From contig NZ_QPKF01000001.1 of NCBI RefSeq assembly GCF_003339585.1, positions 1,798,001 to 1,862,000 on the forward strand: a DNA stretch of 64,000 bases, read 5' to 3'. Both the position numbers and the translations under genes were made by a program. The notes beneath the pieces were generated by a model that saw nothing but the letters and a program-made list of their open reading frames with translations, did not search any database and was not told the origin of the DNA. This document shows positions 1-7,248 of this stretch, piece by piece (the stretch's first letter is position 1; each line of letters starts with the position of its first letter). This DNA is from Exiguobacterium sp. RIT594. Lineage in GTDB: Bacteria > Bacillota > Bacilli > Exiguobacteriales > Exiguobacteriaceae.

Positions 1-1329
1 TGATTTTGAACGTTTAAACTGAATGACGGCAATCGTCATGATGAAGAACGACAGCACAAGTGTAATCGCCGCGGCAAATCCGTATTGCGGATTCGAACCA
101 AGCGAGAGTTTGTAAATCCAGGAGATCAGGATATCCGTTCCGCCGGCCGATTGACCCGGAACAGCCGGTCCCCCGTTGTTAAAGAGATAGATGATATTGA
201 AGTTGTTGAAGTTAAACGTATATTGCGTGATCAAGATTGGTGCTGTTGCAAACAAGATCATCGGTAGTGTGATCAAGCGGAACTTCTCGCCCGACGTCGC
301 ACCGTCAATCGTTGCTGCTTCATATAGATCTTCCGGAATCGACTGCAAGATCCCTGTCGTCAATGTCATGATGTACGGGAATCCGAGCCACCACTGGATG
401 CCGATCAAGGCAAGCTTCGTATATGTCGGATCCGTCATCCATTCGGCACCGCCGTCAATTCCAATTGCCGGTAGCAATGTCGTATTAAAGACACCAAATG
501 TCTCATTGAACATCGAACGGAAAATCAAAATCGTGATGAATGCCGGTACAGCCCATGACAGGATTAAAATCGAACGGAAGAAACGTTTTCCTTTTAATCC
601 TTTTTGATTTAACAAGACCGCAAGACCAATCCCAATCGCAATGACACCGGTTGTCGAAGCAACGGTCCAGACGAGCGTCCATCCCAAGACACTGACGAAC
701 GTGTCACGGAAGATATCGACCGTAAAGATGTTCAGGAAGTTTTGAATCCCGATCCAGTCGACAAGCTTTGCAGGCGGTGAGTTGTTGAACTTATAGTTCG
801 TAAAGGCAATCAAAAACGTGAAAATCAACGGTAAGACGACCGTGAAGACGAGGAGAACCAACGATGGAATCAGCATCGCGTACGGGAATCCATTGTCCCG
901 GAAGTTCCGCAGCTGCATTTTCAAAGAAGGTACTTCTAATTCCAAATCACGAAGTTTACCGATTCGATACGCATCGATAAAGTTCCAGACGTAAATGGCG
1001 ATACCAAACACAAGCAGAATCAATGCAATGATTCCCTCGACCATCAAGAAGATCGAGTGATCCCCCCTTACGCCTGGTACCTCACCGAGTGTAATCAATC
1101 CCCAGATCGCCCCGCGATCTCCAGGACCGTTCCCGGCACCTTTAAAAAACAGCTCGAAATTTACTAAAAAATATGACAGAACGACGATAAAGAATGTCGC
1201 ACCTTTTAAAAATTGTTTATTGTACAGTTGCCCCATCCCTGGAACGATCGATATCGCTGCTGCAATCGTCCGGTGATTCGTTTTTGGCTTTGGTGTTTTC
1301 GTCGGTTGTGGTGTCGCAATGGCCGCCAT
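1..1329 (-). CDS. malF: Maltose/maltodextrin ABC transporter permease, MalF/MdxF type (3' end cut by window)
   Basis: Membrane-spanning subunit of a binding-protein-dependent maltodextrin importer. The frame is open from ATG 1329 to the window edge, giving 443 codons without a stop. An AAGGAG SD lies 8 nt before the ATG. The protein has a Pro/Lys-rich cytoplasmic start, an early hydrophobic segment, then a core of further membrane segments. The permease signature that docks the ATPase is present (EAATIDGATSGEKF, about residue 360), which marks an ABC-2-independent MalF-type permease. It lies 115 bp downstream of the maltodextrin-binding lipoprotein on the same strand, so the two are probably one operon with malG beyond the edge. 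The sugar specificity is inferred from this partner and from the divergent GH13 enzyme. No frameshift is visible. Confidence 0.93.
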   Translation of the reverse strand, partial: MAAIATPQPTKTPKPKTNHRTIAAAISIVPGMGQLYNKQFLKGATFFIVVLSYFLVNFELFFKGAGNGPGDRGAIWGLITLGEVPGVRGDHSIFLMVEGIIALILLVFGIAIYVWNFIDAYRIGKLRDLELEVPSLKMQLRNFRDNGFPYAMLIPSLVLLVFTVVLPLIFTFLIAFTNYKFNNSPPAKLVDWIGIQNFLNIFTVDIFRDTFVSVLGWTLVWTVASTTGVIAIGIGLAVLLNQKGLKGKRFFRSILILSWAVPAFITILIFRSMFNETFGVFNTTLLPAIGIDGGAEWMTDPTYTKLALIGIQWWLGFPYIMTLTTGILQSIPEDLYEAATIDGATSGEKFRLITLPMILFATAPILITQYTFNFNNFNIIYLFNNGGPAVPGQSAGGTDILISWIYKLSLGSNPQYGFAAAITLVLSFFIMTIAVIQFKRSKS

Positions 1330-1348
1330 CGTCTGTTCTCCTTTCCAA

Positions 1349-1364
1349 AGGTCATGTCTGACCT
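1349..1364 (-). other. Small hairpin just upstream of the malF SD
   Basis: A perfect 6-bp inverted repeat with a 4-nt loop (AGGTCA-GACA-TGACCT on the minus strand) sits immediately before the malF ribosome binding site in the malE-malF gap. Its role is unknown. It could modulate malF translation or protect the processed malE message. Confidence 0.4.
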
Positions 1365-1391
1365 CAGGCTTCTCTTCCAACCATAAAGATA

Positions 1392-1413
1392 AGGGGGAAT
1401 CCAAGATCCCCCT
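1392..1413 (-). other. Intercistronic hairpin after malE
   Basis: A GC-rich hairpin (GGGGGATC...GATTCCCCC on the minus strand) follows the malE stop. It is followed by only a broken T-run, so it is at most a weak terminator. In maltose operons such elements are known to give more binding protein than permease. That role here is inference. Confidence 0.55.
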
Positions 1414-1444
1414 TTCTTTAATTCTGTGTCAGTGATTCAGTTGA

Positions 1445-2710
1445 TTATTGATTGTTTGCTTCGATTTGTTGCTTGATTTGTTTTACAGCGTCATCAGCTG
1501 ATTTTTGTGCGTCTTGTTTGTTTGTAGCAACGAGTTGAAGTGCTGCTGCCATCGGCTCCCAAACTTGACCCATCTCAGCGATGTTCGGCATTGGTACACC
1601 GTCTTTAGACTGTGCGAAGACGGCTGCTGCCACTTCGTTGTCTTTGATTGTTGCATCTTCTTGAAGTGAAGTGACCGGTGGGATTTCATTGTATTTCTCA
1701 AACATCGCTTTCGCGTTTTCTTCGCCAGTCAGTGACGCGAGGAACTTTTCTGCCCATTCTTGGTTTTCAGAGTAAGCTGAAACAGCATACGTCTTCACAC
1801 CTACGAATGTTTTGATCGCTTCACCGTTTGGAAGCTTCGGAAGTGCCGAAGCACCTAAGTTGATGCCTTTTTCTTTATAGCTTGCGACTGCCCATGGTCC
1901 GTTCATGACTGCGACTGCTTTCTTGTCGCCGAACAATTGGTCCATTGCTTGACCACCGCCACCGCCGATCAAACCTTTCGGGAAGAGACCTTCTTTGTAC
2001 CATTTACCGATGTAGTCCATTCCTTCAACTGCACCCTTGTTGTTAAGACCGATGTCAGCAGGATCAAGTTTTCCACCGTTTTCTTTAAAGACGTACCCAC
2101 CGTATCCACCGATTGGACCGTGTGCGAAGTAGAAGTTATCCCAAAGTGCGAGGAAACCGTACTTTCCGTCTTTTTTCTGTTCTGTTGAGATTTTGTATAA
2201 GTCGTCCATTGAAGCAGGTGCTTCTTTTAACTCATCTTTGTTGAAAAGAAGGATTGGTGTTTCGACTGCTTTAGGATATCCGTAAACTTTACCGTCAAAT
2301 GTAACAGCTGATTTAGCTGTATCGATGAAAGGTTCGAGTGCTTTTTCACCGTCTTTGAGTTCAGCAATCAACCCTTGGTCAACGACTGTTCCGATTTGAT
2401 CATGTGGAAGAAGAATGATGTCCGGACCTTTTCCTGCTGGACCATCAAGAGCGACTTTCTTTTGTTGATCCGTCATTTTAACTTCTTTGACTTCAACTTT
2501 GACGCCTTCTTTTTCTTCAAATGCTTTAGCAGCGGCTTTCGTTGTTTCCGCTTTTTCTGTATCTTCCCAAATCACGATTTTCGTTGGTTTTTTACCACCT
2601 TCTGAACTTGTATCAGAAGAACCTGAATCCGTTCCACCGCCACATGCTGCAAGAGCACCGATTGCCATGACAGATACTGAAAGACCTGCTACTAATTTTT
2701 TGATTTCCAT
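1445..2710 (-). CDS. malE: Maltose/maltodextrin-binding lipoprotein
   Basis: Extracellular solute-binding protein of family 1 that captures maltodextrins for the MalF permease. The N-terminus is a lipoprotein signal: charged start, hydrophobic stretch, then lipobox LAAC with the acylated cysteine at residue 23. A Gly/Ser/Thr-rich linker follows, as expected for a protein tethered to the membrane surface. The 421-residue length and the interior (KIVIWEDTEKAET, GYPKAVETPILLFNKD, MNGPWAVASYKEKG) are typical of MalE/MdxE proteins. An SD (GGGGAGG) lies 11 nt before ATG 2710. A TATAAT promoter with an overlapping cre box upstream suggests catabolite repression. The exact ligand (maltose versus longer dextrins) cannot be read from the sequence. 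Confidence 0.95.
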   Translation of the reverse strand: MEIKKLVAGLSVSVMAIGALAACGGGTDSGSSDTSSEGGKKPTKIVIWEDTEKAETTKAAAKAFEEKEGVKVEVKEVKMTDQQKKVALDGPAGKGPDIILLPHDQIGTVVDQGLIAELKDGEKALEPFIDTAKSAVTFDGKVYGYPKAVETPILLFNKDELKEAPASMDDLYKISTEQKKDGKYGFLALWDNFYFAHGPIGGYGGYVFKENGGKLDPADIGLNNKGAVEGMDYIGKWYKEGLFPKGLIGGGGGQAMDQLFGDKKAVAVMNGPWAVASYKEKGINLGASALPKLPNGEAIKTFVGVKTYAVSAYSENQEWAEKFLASLTGEENAKAMFEKYNEIPPVTSLQEDATIKDNEVAAAVFAQSKDGVPMPNIAEMGQVWEPMAAALQLVATNKQDAQKSADDAVKQIKQQIEANNQ

Positions 2711-2756
2711 GTTCGAAAATTCCTCCCCAAGTTAACGTACGAATGATAAGTTCTGA

Positions 2757-2771
2757 TGCACAACGTTTGCA
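2757..2771. promoter_or_regulatory. Degenerate LacI/CcpA-type operator upstream of malE
   Basis: The half-palindromic sequence TGCACAACGTTTGCA contains the ACGTTTGCA half of a cre/MalR-type site. It lies 47 bp before malE, in the transcribed leader. The match is partial. Confidence 0.35.
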
Positions 2772-2798
2772 TAAAGGCACAACCATTTTCTCATGATA

Positions 2799-2814
2799 AC
2801 AACCGAGCGGTTGT
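2799..2814. promoter_or_regulatory. Perfect 7-bp inverted repeat upstream of malE
   Basis: ACAACCG-AG-CGGTTGT has perfect 7-bp arms. It lies between the malE promoter and the start codon. It does not match cre and could be a binding site for another regulator or a leader hairpin. No function can be assigned. Confidence 0.4.
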
Positions 2815-2824
2815 AAGCGTTTTA

Positions 2825-2838
2825 TGAAAACGTTTGCA
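2825..2838. promoter_or_regulatory. cre box (CcpA site) overlapping the malE transcription start
   Basis: TGAAAACGTTTGCA matches the Bacillus cre consensus (TGWAANCGNTNNCA) without mismatch. It lies about 17 bp downstream of the leftward -10 TATAAT at 2855-2860, where CcpA or a MalR-type LacI repressor would block elongation or initiation. Confidence 0.8.
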
Positions 2839-2854
2839 TCACCTTTACATTTTT

Positions 2855-2882
2855 ATTATACAATCTAAAATCCTTTTGACAA
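2855..2882 (-). promoter_or_regulatory. Sigma-A promoter of malE-malF
   Basis: Reading leftward, a -35 TTGTCA (2877-2882) and a perfect -10 TATAAT (2855-2860) are separated by 16 bp. This is the best promoter in the divergent gap, and the cre box sits just downstream. Confidence 0.7.
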
Positions 2883-2976
2883 GTCCTTTTCTTTAAATAT
2901 TTCCTTACATTCAAAAAAGATTTTCGAAAAGTATTCTTAAAAATCAATTGGATGCATTAGTTAAATCACTTTAAAA

Positions 2977-3027
2977 AGAAAACGTTTACATTCAATCGAT
3001 TTGCACAACTAAGTGCAATCGATTGCG
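2977..3027. promoter_or_regulatory. Cluster of LacI-family operators in the mal/neopullulanase divergent region
   Basis: AGAAAACGTTTACA (2977-2990) is one base from cre. The near-perfect palindrome TGCAATCGATTGCG (3014-3027) and a related copy (TTCAATCGATTTGCA, from 2991) follow within 50 bp. The second type, with a central ATCGAT, resembles MalR-type operators rather than cre. Binding by a maltose-specific LacI regulator is inference. The rest of the 450-bp divergent region holds promoters and AT-rich sequence and no further gene. Confidence 0.55.
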
Positions 3028-3076
3028 CTGATGTGGAAGAATTCCCTATCTCCTCTTGTTTTTTCTGGAATTCCAA

Positions 3077-3105
3077 TTGACTTTAAGAAAGCGCTTCACT
3101 ATCCT
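3077..3105 (+). promoter_or_regulatory. Probable sigma-A promoter of the neopullulanase gene
   Basis: A -35 TTGACT (3077-3082) and -10 TATCCT (3100-3105) are spaced by 17 bp. A cre-like AGAAAGCGCTTCAC fills the spacer (3086-3099), so a bound regulator would compete directly with RNA polymerase. Confidence 0.5.
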
Positions 3106-3130
3106 TAGGTCGAAGACAATTATATTAGAA

Positions 3131-3144
3131 TGCAAGCGATTGCA
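3131..3144. promoter_or_regulatory. LacI-family operator directly upstream of the neopullulanase SD
   Basis: TGCAAGCGATTGCA is a nearly symmetric operator ending 4 bp before the SD. It is closely related to the site at 3014. It is probably bound by a maltose-type LacI regulator or CcpA. Confidence 0.6.
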
Positions 3145-3161
3145 CATAGGGAGTGACCAAA

Positions 3162-4949
3162 ATGCTGAAAGAAGCTGTTTTCCACCGCGCAATGTCACCG
3201 TTCGTCTATAAGTATGATGACAAAACGATTCATGTTCGATTGCAGACCAAAAAAAATGATGTAGATCACGTCGATCTTATCTGGGGAGATCCGTATGATT
3301 GGCATACCGAAAACCCGGACGATGCCGATTGGAATTTTGATCCGTCCAAATCGAATTATTGGAACACATTCGAAACACCTATGAAACGGAGTGGTTCAGA
3401 CGAGTTGTTCGATTATTGGTTCATCGATGTCGTGCCTCCTTTTCGTCGTCTGCGCTACGGATTCCGACTCCATGACGGACATTCGAGCCAAGTGTTTACC
3501 GAGCGTGGTTGGTTCGATGAAAAACCGTTAGATGACACCGGGTACTACTTCTGTGTACCTTATTTAAACAAAGTTGATGTCTTCCATGCTCCGGACTGGG
3601 TCAAGGATACGGTTTGGTATCAAATCTTTCCCGACCGTTTTGCCAATGGGGATTCAGCCAATGATCCTGCAGGTACGCTTCCTTGGAACAGTACGGCACC
3701 TACAACGACAAATCTGTTCGGTGGCGATTTCCAGGGGGTCATTGATCAAATCGATTACTTAGTTGATCTTGGAATCACCGGTATCTATTTCTGTCCGATT
3801 TTTGAAGCCAAGTCCAATCATAAATATGACACGATTGATTATCTAGAAATCGATCCCCAGTTCGGAACAAAAGAAAAGTTCAAGGAAATGGTTGATTTAC
3901 TGCACGAAAACGGTATTCGAATCATGCTTGATGCCGTCTTTAACCATGCCGGTTTCCACCATAAAGCATTTGCTGACATTCGGGAACACGGTAGTAATTC
4001 TTCTTACCGCGATTGGTTCCACCTCCGAAACTTCCCGCTCGTAACCGAGCCGATGCCAAACTACGATACGTTTGCCTTTGTTCCGGAAATGCCGAAGTTC
4101 AATACGGAAAACCCGGAAGTAAAAGCATACTTACTCCATGTCGCCCGTTACTGGGTCGAAGAATTCGGAATCGACGGCTGGCGTCTTGATGTTGCTAACG
4201 AAGTCGATCATGCCTTCTGGCGTGATTTCCGTTCTGTCGTTAAAGAAGTGAATCCGGAGACGTATATTCTCGGAGAAATTTGGCATGACTCACAGGAGTG
4301 GTTACTCGGTGATCAATTTGATGCCGTCATGAACTATCCGTTCACGAATGCTGCGCTCAATTTCTTTGCACTCGATAAAACATCCGCTTCTGCCTATGCC
4401 AACGACATGTCACATGTCCTATTTTCGAACACGGTCAATGTCAACGAAGTGACGTTTAACTTGATTGGTTCACATGATACGCCACGTGCCTTAACGCGTG
4501 CCGGAAACGATAAAAATAAGATGCGCCTGCTGCTGTTATCCATGCTGACATTCTCCGGAAGCCCGGTCATCTATTATGGCGATGAAATCGGGCTAGACGG
4601 TGATCAGGATCCCGGTTGCCGGAAATGCATGCCGTGGAATCCGGAAGAGCAGGATTTAAATCTACTGATGTATACGAAACATTTGCTTCAGTTGCGAAAG
4701 CAGCATAAGACACTTGCCAATCACGGGCATATCTCATTCGTCCATGCCGACGATGAAACGAATACCATCATCATGCGCCGGATGAGTCAAGACGGGACAT
4801 ATTACGTCTACTTCAATAACTCCAATCATCAAGCTACCATCCCCGCTCCTCAGTCTGGTCAAGGAATGGATCTCTTTTCAAACACGCCGCTTCCTTCATT
4901 AGAGGTGACGCTCGCTCCATATACCGGAACAATCATTCAAGTAATTTGA
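3162..4949 (+). CDS. Neopullulanase/cyclomaltodextrinase-type GH13 alpha-glycosidase
   Basis: Cytoplasmic glycoside hydrolase of family 13 that would degrade imported maltodextrins, pullulan fragments or cyclodextrins. An N-terminal all-beta region of about 125 residues (CBM34-like, typical of this subfamily) precedes the (beta/alpha)8 barrel. The catalytic triad is visible: nucleophile D343 in GWRLDVANE, acid/base E372 in ILGEIWHD, and D439 in LIGSHDTPR. The subfamily-specific WYQIFPDRFANGD is also present. There is no signal peptide. I chose ATG 3162 because GGGAGTG lies 6 nt upstream. The in-frame GTG at 3153 is part of that SD. The divergent malE-malF operon supports the role. Neopullulanase, cyclomaltodextrinase and maltogenic amylase cannot be separated by sequence alone. 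Confidence 0.93.
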   Translation: MLKEAVFHRAMSPFVYKYDDKTIHVRLQTKKNDVDHVDLIWGDPYDWHTENPDDADWNFDPSKSNYWNTFETPMKRSGSDELFDYWFIDVVPPFRRLRYGFRLHDGHSSQVFTERGWFDEKPLDDTGYYFCVPYLNKVDVFHAPDWVKDTVWYQIFPDRFANGDSANDPAGTLPWNSTAPTTTNLFGGDFQGVIDQIDYLVDLGITGIYFCPIFEAKSNHKYDTIDYLEIDPQFGTKEKFKEMVDLLHENGIRIMLDAVFNHAGFHHKAFADIREHGSNSSYRDWFHLRNFPLVTEPMPNYDTFAFVPEMPKFNTENPEVKAYLLHVARYWVEEFGIDGWRLDVANEVDHAFWRDFRSVVKEVNPETYILGEIWHDSQEWLLGDQFDAVMNYPFTNAALNFFALDKTSASAYANDMSHVLFSNTVNVNEVTFNLIGSHDTPRALTRAGNDKNKMRLLLLSMLTFSGSPVIYYGDEIGLDGDQDPGCRKCMPWNPEEQDLNLLMYTKHLLQLRKQHKTLANHGHISFVHADDETNTIIMRRMSQDGTYYVYFNNSNHQATIPAPQSGQGMDLFSNTPLPSLEVTLAPYTGTIIQVI

Positions 4950-4954
4950 TTTTC

Positions 4955-4995
4955 AGACAGCCTTTTTGCTCAATAGCAAAAAGACTGTCTTTTTT
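4955..4995 (+). terminator. Rho-independent terminator of the GH13 gene
   Basis: A strong stem (AGACAG..CTTTTTGCT / AGCAAAAAG..CTGTCT) with loop CAAT is followed by a run of T. Confidence 0.9.
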
Positions 4996-5066
4996 CATTT
5001 CTGTTACAAGCCAATTAAGGCTTTTGATTTAGGGTAAAGAGGAAAGAAAGGAGGGAATACTCTCTC

Positions 5067-6218
5067 ATGGAAATATTTCTTTATGCGGGGTTGATTCTGA
5101 TTGGCTTATTCGCAGTCAGTTATCTCAGTGAACGGTTTCATCTCCCGAGCATTCTTGCCTTCATCCTAATCGGAATTGTACTTGGCCTTTACTACGATTT
5201 GCCGGAAGAGTTAAAGCTGGGTGGGGAAGCTGGCATCATCGTCTTGTTTTTCCTGTTAGGTCTAAAGTTTTCTGTCGCTGACTTATTAATCCAGTTTCGG
5301 AATATTTGGAAAGCCGGACTGATTGATCTTATCCTGTCGTTTGGCGGTACCTTCCTCTTGACCTTGGCCTTTGGGTTTTCCGTACCCGAAGCGTTTTTAA
5401 TTGGTTGTGTCCTTTATGCAACAAGTTCATCGATTTCCGCTCGTCTGCTCGACCGGGAGCCAGACAAACACAAAGACGTGAATCGGTTTGTCCTCTCGTT
5501 ACTCATCTTTGAAGATTTGGCGGCACCCCTTTTATTAACAAGTGCCCCGTTTGTTCTCGGAACACAAGAGTTCACCTTCGTAAAAGTCGGAACGATTTTT
5601 CTTGGATTTATTTTCTTATTCAGTGCATTGATTTTTTTAACGGTCTTCATCCGCCAAAAATCGAGAGTCGTCGACTCCCTTTATCGGCACCCGGACGCCG
5701 GGATCGGAATCATCGGATTAATTTTGACTTTCTCAGGAATTGGAATTATGTTTGGTTTGTCCGAAGTCCTTGGTGCGTTCATCGTCGGGATTTTACTAAC
5801 TGAAATCAAAGAGACACGTTATTTGAAAAGACTAGTCACACCATTCCAAGATTTACTGTTACCTTTATTCTTCATTTCGTTCGGGATGTCGTTTGAGATG
5901 ACGGAAGGACTTCCATTGGACTGGTTTTTCTTTGCATTAGTCGTTTGGGGACTTTTGTCGAAATTTCTTGTTGGTTTCCTGGGTGGACGATCGTTTGGAC
6001 TCTCCAACTATCATGCGATTGAGTCCGGATTCTGTTTAGGACCGCGCGGAGAATTCTCGATTCTCTTCATCACGCTTGCCAGCGGAGCTTTTGTTACGTT
6101 GACCGGATTGTATATTTTCGTTTCCGCCTTTCTTGGAATCATGCTATTTCGAATCTCAACCGGCCTAACGGATCGCACTCATGCGACCGCTCAAAAGATC
6201 AAACAAAAAATCAAGTGA
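5067..6218 (+). CDS. CPA2-family monovalent cation:proton antiporter (KefB/NapA type), no RCK domain
   Basis: Polytopic membrane exchanger of Na+ or K+ for H+. The 383 residues form about 12 hydrophobic segments and match the membrane domain of CPA2 transporters. Hallmarks are LPSILAFILIGIVLGL near the N-terminus, GGEAGIIVLFFLLGLKF, the unwound-helix segment LYATSSSISARLL, and a conserved FEDLAAP (likely ion-binding Asp). LGPRGEFSIL near the C-terminus resembles the KefB/C type. Unlike KefC there is no C-terminal TrkA-N/RCK domain, so it would not be ligand-gated that way. The start at ATG 5067 is backed by AAAGGAGGG 12 nt upstream. It is monocistronic between two terminators. Ion specificity is not readable. 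Confidence 0.88.
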   Translation: MEIFLYAGLILIGLFAVSYLSERFHLPSILAFILIGIVLGLYYDLPEELKLGGEAGIIVLFFLLGLKFSVADLLIQFRNIWKAGLIDLILSFGGTFLLTLAFGFSVPEAFLIGCVLYATSSSISARLLDREPDKHKDVNRFVLSLLIFEDLAAPLLLTSAPFVLGTQEFTFVKVGTIFLGFIFLFSALIFLTVFIRQKSRVVDSLYRHPDAGIGIIGLILTFSGIGIMFGLSEVLGAFIVGILLTEIKETRYLKRLVTPFQDLLLPLFFISFGMSFEMTEGLPLDWFFFALVVWGLLSKFLVGFLGGRSFGLSNYHAIESGFCLGPRGEFSILFITLASGAFVTLTGLYIFVSAFLGIMLFRISTGLTDRTHATAQKIKQKIK

Positions 6219-6222
6219 ATCA

Positions 6223-6261
6223 CAATAGGACCTTCCGGCGGATTGCCGGAAGGTCCTATTG
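6223..6261. terminator. Bidirectional hairpin between convergent genes
   Basis: Perfect 17-bp arms with a 5-nt loop lie between the stops of the antiporter and the enoyl-CoA hydratase. There is no clear T-tract on either side. It may act mainly by its very stable stem. Confidence 0.75.
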
Positions 6262-6277
6262 ATCGTTCACACTGTCA

Positions 6278-7051
6278 TCAGCGACCGCTGAAAACGGGCG
6301 CCTTTTTCTCTAAAAACGCTTGAACCGCTTGCTGGTGGTCTTCTGTCTTTCCGGCACGGGATTGATAGATAATCTCCTGAGCCAGCATATCCTCGAGTGT
6401 CGATTCGGAACTTGCGGCTTGTAACTGTTTGATATACCCGATGACTTTCGTCGGACGATTGGCAAGTAGCTCGGCAAAAGAGGCCACTTCCTGCTCAAAC
6501 TGTCCGGTCTCAACACTTTTTGTTACCAAGTGATAGTCGTACGCTTGCTGCGCCGTAATCGTTTCACCTAACAGAGCCAGTTCCAACGCTTTGGCCGATC
6601 CAATCAACCGGGGTAAGAAGTACGGAGCACCGGCATCCGGAACCAGTCCGATATTGATGAAGCCAAGGGACAATTTTGCGTCATCGCGTACGATCCGGAA
6701 ATCACAGGCTAATGTAAGAGAAAGTCCCGCCCCGGCAGCTACGCCATTAATGGCAGCGATGGTTGGTTTCTTTGTCGTTGCCAATGCCCGAATGACCGGG
6801 TGGTAATATTTTTTTAAGTAGTCCCCATGGTCCATACCGGGTTGTACGGTTTTTAAATCTTGCCCCGCACAAAATCCGCGCCCGGCCCCCGTCAAAACGA
6901 TGACCCGGACAGTATCATCTTGATTTGCCTCTTCGATGGACTCCGCTAATTCGGTTAAAAGTGTTGATGTGAGCGCATTCAGCCGTTCCGGACGTGACAA
7001 CGTGATGGTCGCAACCTGCTCTTCGACGGTATAACTGACTTCAGTTTTCAT
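6278..7051 (-). CDS. Enoyl-CoA hydratase/isomerase, PaaG-like
   Basis: Crotonase-fold enzyme acting on acyl-CoA thioesters in the cytoplasm. The oxyanion-hole segments are clear: GRGFCAGQDL and AAINGVAAGAGLSLTLACDF. The segment NIGLVPDAGAPYFLPRLIG carries Asp-Ala where classical hydratases have the catalytic Glu. That is the pattern of PaaG-type isomerases, so a double-bond or ring isomerase is as likely as a hydratase. Start: ATG 7051 (MKTEVSYT) follows GGAGGGG by 6-7 nt. A longer frame to 7081 would run into the operator described below. The gene stands alone. Its inverted repeat matches one at the acyl-CoA ligase (36.7 kb), suggesting joint control of fatty-acid or aryl-CoA breakdown. Confidence 0.88.
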   Translation of the reverse strand: MKTEVSYTVEEQVATITLSRPERLNALTSTLLTELAESIEEANQDDTVRVIVLTGAGRGFCAGQDLKTVQPGMDHGDYLKKYYHPVIRALATTKKPTIAAINGVAAGAGLSLTLACDFRIVRDDAKLSLGFINIGLVPDAGAPYFLPRLIGSAKALELALLGETITAQQAYDYHLVTKSVETGQFEQEVASFAELLANRPTKVIGYIKQLQAASSESTLEDMLAQEIIYQSRAGKTEDHQQAVQAFLEKKAPVFSGR

Positions 7052-7072
7052 TCCATTCCCCTCCATTTCAAA

Positions 7073-7090
7073 AATGAACATCCATTCATT
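7073..7090. promoter_or_regulatory. 18-bp inverted repeat, putative TetR/FadR-type operator
   Basis: AATGAACATCCATTCATT has perfect 6-bp arms around a 6-nt core. It lies 21 bp before the start codon. It is identical at 15 of 18 positions to the site at 36699-36716 in front of an acyl-CoA ligase. It resembles, but is not identical to, the Bacillus FadR operator as I remember it. The regulator is not in the window. Confidence 0.6.
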
Positions 7091-7248
7091 ATGATGTATT
7101 CGTGATGTTTTATGAAAATCCTTTTAAATACCTTCTTTTTTTATGAAAGCTCCACTTTTGCTCTTTCATTATGAAAATTGAAGGCGTATAGTTTCCAAAA
7201 GATACAGAAAGACAATACGTTTTAAGGACTTAAAGGGGAATTAAATTT

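Noticed and set aside
3153-3161. GTG 3153 as neopullulanase start
   Set aside because: It lies within GGGAGTG, which is the SD for ATG 3162.
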